From NCBI GenBank assembly GCA_025449115.1, contig JAHLKC010000298.1, forward strand, positions 1 through 17,778: a stretch of 17,778 bases of DNA, read 5' to 3'. Positions 1 to 7,973 of the stretch are shown here, in pieces. Position numbers and translations under genes: made by a program. This DNA is from Chytridium lagenaria (taxonomy: Eukaryota > Chytridiomycota > Chytridiomycetes > Chytridiales > Chytridiaceae). Position 1 is the stretch's first letter. Every line of letters starts with the position of its first letter. The notes below the pieces were generated by a model. It was not told the origin of the DNA. It saw nothing but the letters and a program-made list of their open reading frames with translations, and ran no database searches.

Positions 1-12
1 CTGGCAATGAGA

Positions 13-890
13 TCATGTATCATAATCATTGTGGTGAGCATCGCTGTGCTCTAAGACCAATTCAACCATTTCATGGTCAGTCAGTGACGCCACGAAATGG
101 TGGTTAACATTCCATTTACAAGGAATTCGTTTATCTACAAAGGCGTAGTCTATTCTCCAAACAGCTTTATAGAACTCTGTTGGGTCATGCCAAGTATATC
201 CTGGCGTATGCGGATGGCTATGACGAAATCCATCCTTAAAACCTAAGTTAATGAATGAGCTAAGCCAGTAGCGTTCATCGTTGCGGAATCCAGAGTATCC
301 ATAAAATCTGGATGGTTCTCGAACATCAATTGCTTTGTGAGCAATGTTGAAATCGCCTACAACAATTGTATTTGACTGAGCTTTGAGACTCTTTACAAAA
401 GTATGTAGTCGTTCCAGGAACTTCATCTTGTATTCCTGTCTGTGATCATGCCTCGTGCCATTTGGCGCATAGACATTCACTATATTCATACCTAAACAGA
501 GAGTAAGGCACCGTCCCTCTTCAACAAAGTCGTCAAGTCAGTGCGCATCATATGAGTCCCGCATATCACTGAAAGTACGGGGATATCTTCGCGGACCATG
601 GTCATAACACCATTGTGTCCATTTCTTTTGTCGTCAGCATACATCTTCCATCCGCGGACGGACTTCAGTTGTTGCCAAAACTTTTCATGACCATCGCCGA
701 CCATAGTCTCTTGGAAGCAGGCGATGTCACATTCCATTTCATCCAAATATTTAGCAAAGAACTCTGCTCTATTGGATTCATCACCTTCAATTCTCTTTGC
801 AAAGTGTTTCTTAACAAGAGCTTGAAGGCTGTTCACATTCCAACTTATAATCTTCAACTTGGAAGAGCGGAATGGTGTGTATATCATCAA
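13..890 (-). CDS. ExoIII/APE1-type endonuclease domain of element A pol (one frameshift)
   Basis: This is an endonuclease/exonuclease/phosphatase-fold domain of the exonuclease III (xth/APE1) type, expected to cleave DNA at abasic sites using a metal ion. The first part (890-492) has SWNVN near its start and the QET motif with the catalytic Glu. A 1-nt indel near 500-520 moves the reading to 489-13. That part has NVYAPNG (Tyr), GDFNIAH (Asp and Asn), SGF followed by ER and W, GYTW, RIDYAFVD and TDH (the Asp-His pair), all in family order. The frame of the second part reads GRCLTL just upstream of its first ATG, matching GRCITV in element B, so the domain was once continuous. It is not free-standing: coding sequence from RNase H leads into it through further frame changes. 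The GDFNIAH..ID and GF..ER.W spacing is closer to ExoIII/APE1 than to LINE-1 endonucleases. The stop at 13-15 is probably another frame break before integrase. Confidence 0.85.
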
Positions 891-1578
891 TGGGATATAA
901 CTTTTTCATTGACTCTGGTGGGAAGTCGTGGATCATACGAGAAGGAACATCAGGCAGGCCGTCGTTCTCTCAACGCCATATATCTCGCGTAGAGATGGGT
1001 GAGTCTGCAGTCCTCTTTTCATTGAGGGGTGAGAAGAGCTCACGTATCTCAAGTATTTCATAAGCGTAAAACTACTTAGAGATTTTGGACCAGTGTCAGG
1101 CACTGGGTAGTTTACAGCATCTGGTGGTATACCAGCATTAACTGTTATGACATGGGTAATTTGTCCAGGTATGTGCCTAGGTGCGCGAGAGGAGTTGACC
1201 TCAGGATCAGGCACCTGGCAAATCCAGAATCGGGTAGTTCCTGTGAACTCCCGTTTTTGATATTCAAATAGTCTGCGTCTCTCGAGAATGTCCTTCAATC
1301 GAGATGACTTTATCCTGACAAAGACATTGTCAATGAGCTGTTCAGGGAAGATAACTTCACTGGAAAGCAATGGTCGATCAGATCCAAACTCCCGTTTTTG
1401 AGAAGGAGAAAGACATGGGCGGGTGGGTGGGTATAATCAATGCTAATCGCAGAAGTTATAGTTTGCAAAAGTTCTTTGTTCTTAACTTTAGCATCTTTTC
1501 CGATAAAGACTCGAGGGGCGGTCTCAGGGAAGTCACCAACCTCTGAGTCATCATCAGGTATAGGCTTTGGGGGTTTGA
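891..1578 (-). CDS. Unassigned pol linker between RNase H and the ExoIII domain, element A
   Basis: About 230 codons follow the RNase H terminal SR and lead to the endonuclease. The reading passes through the tail of the 1855-1310 frame, shifts near 1365 into 1370-933, then shifts again near 945 into a short frame carrying HDFPPESMKKLYPIDD, which leads to the ExoIII start near 880. No known domain is recognised. The part at about 1330-1080 looks like alternating beta strands with basic patches (FVRIKSSRLKDILERRR, then RFWICQVPDPEV). Ordinary Ty3/gypsy pol has a short spacer here before the integrase zinc finger, so this is extra sequence that accompanies the endonuclease. Coding status rests on long open stretches and on lying between two recognised domains. 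Confidence 0.5.
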
Positions 1579-1984
1579 AGCTGCGTGAGAGAGCGTCGGC
1601 AACGGCCTGGCTCTTGCCGGGAACATGAACCAACTCAATCTCATGATCCTGTAGAGAGTATGACCATCGGGCAAAGCGGCCCTTCAGGTCACCTCTAGCA
1701 AACAATGGGATTAAGGCTGAGTGATCAGTCTCAATGCGGTATGGTTTGCGCCATGTGTAAGTCTCAAAGAGATTTGAGGACCACACAACAGCGAGACCCT
1801 CGCGGTCAGTGTTAGAGTAGTTCTGCTCAGCATCGTTCAAACGTGCGTGAAGCAAAAGCTACAGGATGGTATATGCCGTCGCGATTCACAAAAAGCGCAG
1901 CACCAATTGCGTACTTAGAAGCATCGCAAGATATAACGAACTTATCGTCTGGTAATGGAGTTACTAATAGTACCTCAGATTTTG
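1579..1984 (-). CDS. RNase H domain of element A pol (frameshifted)
   Basis: This domain degrades the RNA strand of the RNA/DNA hybrid during reverse transcription. The first catalytic Asp is in SCDASKYAIGAAL, read around 1932-1895 in a frame between the two longer open stretches. After a shift near 1855 the reading continues with LNDAEQNYSNTDREGLAVVW (catalytic Glu), then IETDHSALI (Asp), then VPGKSQAVADALSR (final Asp and the usual end of the domain). Order and spacing are those of Ty3/gypsy RNase H. It directly follows the RT connection region (PNFTDVAKPLYDLT). All four acidic motifs are present, but no single frame spans the domain. Confidence 0.85.
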
Positions 1985-2371
1985 GAGTATATCTATCAAG
2001 CGTCGAAAGGCTGCTTCACAGGAGGCAGTCCAGTCAAATGAGATCTCTTTGCGAGTGAGATCATATAATGGTTTTGCGACGTCAGTAAAGTTGGGTACAA
2101 ATCGTCGAAAAATAATTAGTGAAACCAAGGAATCGTTGGATATCCTTGACTGTTTTTGGTATAGCCAATCTTCAAGCTTCACAAGCTTATCAGGATCTGC
2201 TTTTATGCCATCTTCAGAGACGATATGACCCAGGAAGGGTAAGACCTTGAAAAGGAACTGACACTTCTTAGGCTTAAGCTTCAGGTTGTACTCGTATAGT
2301 CTATCCAAATACAAGCTGAAGATTTTCGAAGTGAGAATCCACATCCGTTGAGAATATGATAATATCGTCAA
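1985..2371 (-). CDS. RT thumb and connection region of element A pol (frameshifted)
   Basis: This continues the reverse transcriptase after the YIDD-containing frame ends near 2301. The shared sequence is LDRLYEYNLKLKPKKCQFLF followed by LGHIVSEDGIKADPDK, the standard Ty3/gypsy stretch after the active site. At about 2165-2110 the open frame gives nonsense, while the neighbouring frame reads PKTVKDIQRFLGFTNYF, the conserved block expected here, so two compensating indels flank this interval. The reading then returns to RRFVPNFTDVAKPLYDLTRK, the conserved lead-in to RNase H. The frame closes at 1964, after RNase H reading has passed to another frame. Confidence 0.82.
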
Positions 2372-4574
2372 TGTACACCATACATTTGATCCACTTTATT
2401 CCGGCAAGGACTAAGTCCATACATCTCTGGAAAGTTGGTGGACTATTTGTGAGGCCAAAGGGCATCACGTTGTACTCGTAGAGTCCATCTGGGGTAACAA
2501 ATGCTGTTTTGTGACGATCCTCTGGGGCTACAGGTATCTGCCAAAAGCCTGAGAGGAGATCAAGGGATGAGAAGAGACACATCCCGGCTAACCGATCAAA
2601 GGTCTCATCAATGCGTGGTAAAGGATACTTATCCTTTATTGTAATCTCATTAAGGCGACGAAAGTCAGTGCAGAATCTGTCGGCACCATCCTTCTTTTTC
2701 GCGAGACACACAGGAGAAGCGTGAGGGGAGCGTGACTTTCTGATGACGCCAGTCTTCAGCATTTCCTCGACATGGTCGCGGATGATCTTAGCGCGCTCTA
2801 AACCAACTGGGTAAGGAGCCATGTTGGGAGGGCGAGAATATGGTTTTGTTTCAATGGTATGATAACCAGGGTCCTTTGTGCCTGTTCTAACGTATTCACG
2901 AAAGACATCAGCGTTCTTAGGAATTGACAAGAACTGGATGAGTCGCTCACGCAGTTGCATATCAGTAATGTGCTGAAGATCAAACTTCTTCAAGAGATCC
3001 TCAGTGGATATAGGATCCATGTTCTTAAGGTAATCCATGCGATCCTCATTCGTGGTGTCATGAGGTCTATGACGGGAGGGCTCTTCCAAATCAGGGCCAT
3101 CGTCAGCTGGAGTTTCTAGCAGAGCTTTTGTGACAAAGTCAGGAAGAGGGGGAATATCAGGCATGGAGCCGTATCCTTCGTCGACCGGATCTAACTCCTT
3201 TTGGGAAGTCAGGATATCCGTGTCGGGCACATCCAAGAGGGGGTCTCGAGACTCCTCTGGTGGAAGTTTAGCTTTTTCAAGCTTGTGTAAGGTAAGAAGT
3301 ACGTTACTTTGCGGGTACTTCCCTTTATCGCTGCTCTTCCTGAGAAGGCGGCGGGTGTCAGCACGACTGACTTTTCTCTTACCATCGTCATCAACAGCAC
3401 CAATGCCATTAATAAGAAGGTTGAGATGGTTTCCAAAATCTTGGAGTGTTTTAATCCGCCTATTTGCGGTGACCTCTGTTTTGATATAGAGGCATGCGGC
3501 AGGGTCATCCTGATCATCCTCATGAATGGGGATGAAATCAGTGAACTGTTGTTTAGGGTCGTCATGAACATACCCAAAACACGTTCCTGGTGGTAAAGAG
3601 GTCTGGAAAGGTCCTCGATGACCAACCTGTAGAGGGAATGGTTCCATGTCTGGTACAAGACGACCATTGTCGCAACGTACGGCCTGCATTCCGTTGGGAA
3701 ACAGGTCTGCGTGTGAGTATACGGTCCTTTCCGCGTCAAAGTCAGTAAAGTCCTGACGAGGAAGAACGGTGTAGTTTGCAGAAGGAACGTCTGGCAGCCT
3801 ATCAAAAACACACCACACGGTTGTCCCGTAATCAGGATCGAACTGAGCCTCCTTAGCGAGGACAATTCGTATGTAGGGTGACTTACTCTTGTAAGTGAAC
3901 CCATTTGTTATTACCTTCAAAGGTGTCTCGTAAGCTTTTACCTTTCTACCTTTAAGAGTAGGGGAATAATAGAAGTAGCGTAGTTTGTGAGAACTAGCTA
4001 GAATATCCATGTGGAAGGCTTGCACCGTTGGCATGCCAAGAATCACTGGCCGCGGACAGTTTTCTACTATATAGAAAGGAAGTTTCTTCCTAACTCCAGG
4101 AGTAATTCCAGGAGATACGTTGAGTCTGCATATTCCTAGAATACGCTCGCGTCCACCAATTCCATTAGAGAACTTTGGGTAATTAAATGGAGTGATATCA
4201 AACTCAACTCCACGTGAATAAAGATCCCGTAAAAGAGATTTGGTTACTAGGTTACCGTCAGAGCCTGTATCGACCAAAGCGTCACCAATATGAATGCCGC
4301 CTAGGCTGCAACAGATCTGAGCTATACAAGGGGTATCACTCTCAATGAGCTCCGAGGGAATCTCGTCGACGATGACTGGATCGGTTTGACACTCCATTTC
4401 CCGAGTATATTTTACTGGGTGAACATAGTTTCTGGGGAACTTTGATGCTTCCGCAACGCTCATTTCATAAAGGTTTGAAACCTGTGTCATCACCTGAGTG
4501 AGTACCTGAGGTTCGTTGTCTGTTTGGCAAAACCCTTCGCTAGTGCTGACGTGTGTATTAATACCAACGGACAC
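2301..4574 (-). CDS. pol: Pol of element A: aspartic protease and reverse transcriptase
   Basis: This is the longest intact frame in the window (757 codons). The retropepsin-like protease has ALVDTGSDGNLV at residues 99-110 (catalytic DTG at 102-104) and VILG at 177-180. A spacer of about 380 residues follows, long for the group, with an acidic, proline-containing second half. Reverse transcriptase starts near residue 577 (KPYSRPPNMAPYPVG) and has VCLAKKKDGADRFCTDFRRLN, SSLDLLSGFWQI with the first catalytic Asp at 671, MPFGLTNSPPTFQ, and CMVYIDDIII with YIDD at 734-737. All RT motifs through YIDD are intact; the thumb is in another frame from about 2371. The first codon is GTG and the frame is open upstream to a stop near 4650, so this is probably part of a gag-pol polyprotein rather than an independent start. 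Confidence 0.93.
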   Translation of the reverse strand: MSVGINTHVSTSEGFCQTDNEPQVLTQVMTQVSNLYEMSVAEASKFPRNYVHPVKYTREMECQTDPVIVDEIPSELIESDTPCIAQICCSLGGIHIGDALVDTGSDGNLVTKSLLRDLYSRGVEFDITPFNYPKFSNGIGGRERILGICRLNVSPGITPGVRKKLPFYIVENCPRPVILGMPTVQAFHMDILASSHKLRYFYYSPTLKGRKVKAYETPLKVITNGFTYKSKSPYIRIVLAKEAQFDPDYGTTVWCVFDRLPDVPSANYTVLPRQDFTDFDAERTVYSHADLFPNGMQAVRCDNGRLVPDMEPFPLQVGHRGPFQTSLPPGTCFGYVHDDPKQQFTDFIPIHEDDQDDPAACLYIKTEVTANRRIKTLQDFGNHLNLLINGIGAVDDDGKRKVSRADTRRLLRKSSDKGKYPQSNVLLTLHKLEKAKLPPEESRDPLLDVPDTDILTSQKELDPVDEGYGSMPDIPPLPDFVTKALLETPADDGPDLEEPSRHRPHDTTNEDRMDYLKNMDPISTEDLLKKFDLQHITDMQLRERLIQFLSIPKNADVFREYVRTGTKDPGYHTIETKPYSRPPNMAPYPVGLERAKIIRDHVEEMLKTGVIRKSRSPHASPVCLAKKKDGADRFCTDFRRLNEITIKDKYPLPRIDETFDRLAGMCLFSSLDLLSGFWQIPVAPEDRHKTAFVTPDGLYEYNVMPFGLTNSPPTFQRCMDLVLAGIKWIKCMVYIDDIIIFSTDVDSHFENLQLVFG

Positions 4575-5390
4575 CTTTATTGGAGTTTTACTCGTAGAGT
4601 CAGACCAATAGCTTGATGCAAGGCAAGCGACGGGCCCGGGTTGTTAAGGAAAGCCTCAAGATTAATCTGAGTTAATCAGGGAGGGTGGGCAGGGAAATGC
4701 TTTTGGCAGCGAGAGTAAGTGCGGACTCGCGAAGAGCATTCGTGATTGCAATAGGTTGAGAGTTGCGATGGCGACGAATATAGGGGCTCGTAGCAAAAAG
4801 AGCCCGTATAAACGGCGCAATAGGAGGGGTAGTCGTAATTGTACGGACTTGGTACAAGGTGAGAGGTATTGGAACGGGAAGTTCCGAGGTAACCGGCACA
4901 AGTTCATGTGTTTGGTTGATAATATCAACATATGCAGCGTCGGTTTTAGAAGAAACAAACCAAGCGGTTGAATATTTGTTTTGCTCACGAAAAAGGATAT
5001 GCAAATTGGGGAGCATACTCCGAATTAAGAGAGGGTTTTTAATGCTTAATTGTGTTAAGTGTGATAACGCGGATGGACGCGTTGAAGGTTGGGTGATTAC
5101 GATTGCATCTGTTGGATACGCCAATAAAGCAATAATAAACTTATCTAGTTCATCGTCATCCGTCGGTATGTAGATATACGGATGCGGTAAGTCTGGAGTG
5201 GAATTATCCACAATATTACCAATGTGATAAAAGGGACAGAAGTAGGGAAAGAAAAACATTTATTCTTTGGATTCCATACTACGGAGGGCACTGACATAAG
5301 ATTTTCAATGAAATAACAACCCACGGCATATATGAAGTGAAACGGAACTTCATAAAATGCCTTCACAACCTCATGAACCTCAGGGATCAC
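4575..5390 (-). CDS. Gag-pol junction region of element A, unassigned polypeptide (frameshifted)
   Basis: Open reading continues between gag and protease through two main frames: 5390-about 5250 (VHEVVKAFYEVPFHFIYAVG) and about 5259-4672 (YIYIPTDDDELDKFIIALL, and later ending in SLPTLPD). The crossing is at a run of T near 5250. From 4672 to about 4600 a third frame holds NNPGPSLALHQAIGL, then the protease frame opens. No known domain is recognised; the composition is aromatic- and proline-containing and looks like folded protein rather than low complexity. The 5390 frame overlaps the end of the gag frame by about 60 nt in the -1 relation, the usual retroelement gag-to-pol arrangement, but no canonical slippery heptamer is visible. 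Confidence 0.5.
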
Positions 5391-7753
5391 GGCTTGTTGA
5401 GTTGGGCTATTGAAAATAGAGTCAGTATGGGATGAAGGGTCGGGATCTTACCTGATGAAAGCAGGCGAGACAGAACTTCATCTTGGTCTTCAACCTCGGC
5501 GAAAGGCCTGCCACTAAAAGGATCGAAAGCAAAAAGCTGGTAATAGTGAGCAGGAAATCGACGAGAAGAAGAGGGAGTAGCCGGTCCAGCTGAAGTAGAG
5601 CTGGTAGCCGGGCGATCACTGGCGGCACCATGAGTATTCATGGTAGCAGGGTTGGAGTTACCTCCATCATTAGGGGCGTGGACCAACGGGGTATGATGCC
5701 TGGTAAGCACCACGTTGGTCACTGTGTCCAGAGCCTTGGCGGCTGCGGTTATAATCAAAACTGTTGGAACTACCTTGACGGGAGTGGTTGCCAAAGTCAT
5801 TGTTGCGGGGAGGGTACCCCTGACGGTAAGGCTGGCGCTGGTATGGTTCTCGAGCGCCATTCTTAATCATTTCAATGTCGGCGCGAAGGCTAGTCCACGT
5901 CAACCTCGGATAACTCCGGCATCACCATCCAGAGTGGAGGACGGAGTTTAAAGGTAGTAACGTACGTGTTTAACGTACGATTGACGAGTTCGTCGCTCAT
6001 GTTGGGAAAGGCAACGGAAGGTCCGGTGTTCTTAGCGATATGAACCATGAGGTTATCGCGAGTATTGGGTGTCTTCTTTATTTCACGACGAAGTCGGATA
6101 ACTTCGCCGTTGTCCATCAGAGACTGCTTGAGACAGAGACTCAATTTTCTCTGAAAACGCCTGAACAATGGCGGCAGTTTCGGAGGAGGTATCCAAAGAT
6201 TTCACCAAACGAGGGTGATGAAGTTGCATGTGGTCGACGATGTCGTCGGCACTGACATCTTTGTGGTCCCATTTACGTCCAGAGGTTAAAGGTTTCCTTT
6301 TTGACGAGGGACTTCCAACGGTCATCTTGGCATCCTCGGATGAGGATATCTTTAAGCTTTTCGTCTTGAAGACGGTTAGAGGATGGTAAAGACGTATTAA
6401 GGTACGTCAACTTATTAAGAGCTTCAAGTGGGCTCATACGCGAGGTATCCCACTGAAAACTGTTCAACCTTTGTGGCAAGGTCAGTCACGTCGGTATTAG
6501 GTGCAAAGTTACGACGGAGAACCTTTTTAAGTTGCTCCAACGTCGTCTGAGCTCTGGGAACAAGGTGAGCTACAGAGTCGACGGGAGGCTTCAAGTTGAT
6601 GGCTGGATTCCATGTAACGCGAAAAGCGTGTTCCAGATCATCAAAAGGACGAGCAAGGTCCGGTTTGTTAGGGTCATTAACATACTGATCGAGAATGTTC
6701 TCAATCTTTGCAATGAAGCGGTAAATGGCCGCCGGTTGAGGGGAGTCCAGAACCACGGTTGCCATATCATCTTTGGCGCTCTTGGCGGTCATGCCGTCTT
6801 TAATCTTACCAAATCCAACCAAAGAGGCGGAGGAAGAAGAACGGGAAAACCCGCCTGGACCTGCAGCACCGGACATATCGACGGGAGCAGCTGTTTGTAC
6901 TGGACTAAAAGTAGTAGTTACAGTAAGTAGAGACGACGAAGCCGTCGGAATGTTGACTGGAGTCGGAGCTGTAGTCAAAGGAACGACAAGGATGTCGGGT
7001 TCGTTGGGTTCAGCGGGTGGGGCACTTACACGCGGAATCCAAGCAATACTGGAAGACAAAGCTTCTGGGAAGATATCACGAGCACTCCTCAAGTTGGAGA
7101 ATACCTGGCGAGATAAAAATGGGTCTTGGGCGGAAACCAAGAGGATTAAGAGTGATACCGGCAACTGGAGAGAAGTCCGGTTGGATGGAGGGAGAAAAGA
7201 GTGCCGACTGAAAAGCAGTAGCACTTAACTCAGATGTTGACAAGGATTCGTCAAGAGTGTCAGCTGAGGCAGAAGCCTGGGCTGTGTGGTTTGGTGGAGC
7301 GAGAACGGTCGCAACGCGAGGGTTCAAGACAAGCTCCAAATGAAAAGGGGCTTCAAGATGACGTGGGGCCGTGATAACGGGGCCAGCGTGAAAAAGAAGC
7401 ACGAGATCAGCCCTATTGAATAGGGAATCGCGATGAGAGGCAAGGTAATCTAACGATGCAATCTCACGGCGACCTGATCTGGAATAGGTAACAGAAGGGA
7501 AGAAAATGTCGCTAATTGAAAAGAGACTAGGATGAAAAAGAACAGATCCTTCCTCAGTTATCGCGATCACAAGCTGTAAAGTCGTGATTAAAGGCGGGGG
7601 AACAGAATGGCTTGCAAAGTTAGCAGCAACAAAAACAAACCACCAGTAAGGCTGTCGGATCACTGGACCACGATGGATGGCAGTGATTAATGTAGCTTGG
7701 AAGAAGAATGCGTCAGAAGAGCGTTCGAGGGTGAAATGGGGGTAGTTCTCCAT
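5387..7753 (-). CDS. gag: Gag of element A: capsid-like region and R/G/Q-rich tail (several frameshifts)
   Basis: The first in-frame ATG is at 7753 (MENYPHF). The N-terminal 200 or so residues are hydrophobic and proline-containing, followed by an S/T/P-rich stretch. The capsid-like helical part begins near 6750 (IYRFIAKIENILDQYVND) and includes EQLKKVLRRNFAPNTD and, in the next frame, SFQWDTSRMSPLEALNKLTY and LKDILIRGCQDDRWKSLV, a layout like retrotransposon Gag. A basic tail near 5860-5680 is rich in R, G, Q, N, S and Y (REPYQRQPYRQGYPPRNN), suggesting RNA binding, but no CCHC zinc knuckle is visible. An S/T/P segment then ends in a frame that stops at 5387. Frame changes fall near 7110, 6440, 6295, 6140, 5895 and 5720, and all appear to go in the same direction. 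The assignment rests on helix pattern and position. Confidence 0.65.
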
Positions 7754-7973
7754 ATCTCTTACTTTTCTCAACTCTACAGCAAGCGAGAATCGCGAAAATC
7801 TTAAAGAAAATCTTCGGTTTTTTGCAGTATTTAACGCGTTTTTGTGTATAATAAAGATCACGTTTTGGGATAATAAATGCTCTATCTTTATTCTATGGTA
7901 CTTCTTTGTTACTTATTTTGACTTATAAGAAAGAGTAAAAGTGAAAAGGTAAACGCGATAAATCGCATTAACC
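7754..7973 (-). promoter_or_regulatory. Spacer between extra ORF and gag, with poly(A) signal and candidate splice acceptor
   Basis: This is a short AT-rich interval. Eighty or so bases after the upstream ORF's stop, the minus strand has AATAAA (7892-7887), a possible polyadenylation signal. Nearer gag, a pyrimidine-rich run leads to CTTGCTGTAG ending at 7774, a plausible 3' splice site 20 nt before the gag ATG. The first exon of the LTR-derived reading frame would join this acceptor in the gag frame. Both assignments are inferences from motif and position. Confidence 0.4.

Noticed and set aside
13..890. Reading the left ExoIII domain as part of a LINE element
   Set aside because: In LINEs the endonuclease precedes RT in the ORF. 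Here it follows protease, RT and RNase H, and in element B it precedes integrase. Motif spacing is also ExoIII/APE1-like.
615..1063. Plus-strand open frames opposite the ExoIII and linker regions
   Set aside because: They are antisense shadows of the recognised minus-strand pol coding sequence and have no domain features.
4600..4650. NNPGP sequence resembling a 2A ribosome-skipping peptide between gag-pol junction and protease
   Set aside because: The 2A consensus needs an Asp-Val/Ile-Glu lead-in before NPGP; here the preceding residues are Ala-Phe-Leu-Asn, and the frame is broken on both sides.
5387..5450. Programmed -1 frameshift signal in the gag/pol overlap
   Set aside because: The overlap has the right -1 relation, but no X XXY YYZ heptamer in the gag phase is visible, and other 1-nt breaks nearby make an indel equally likely.
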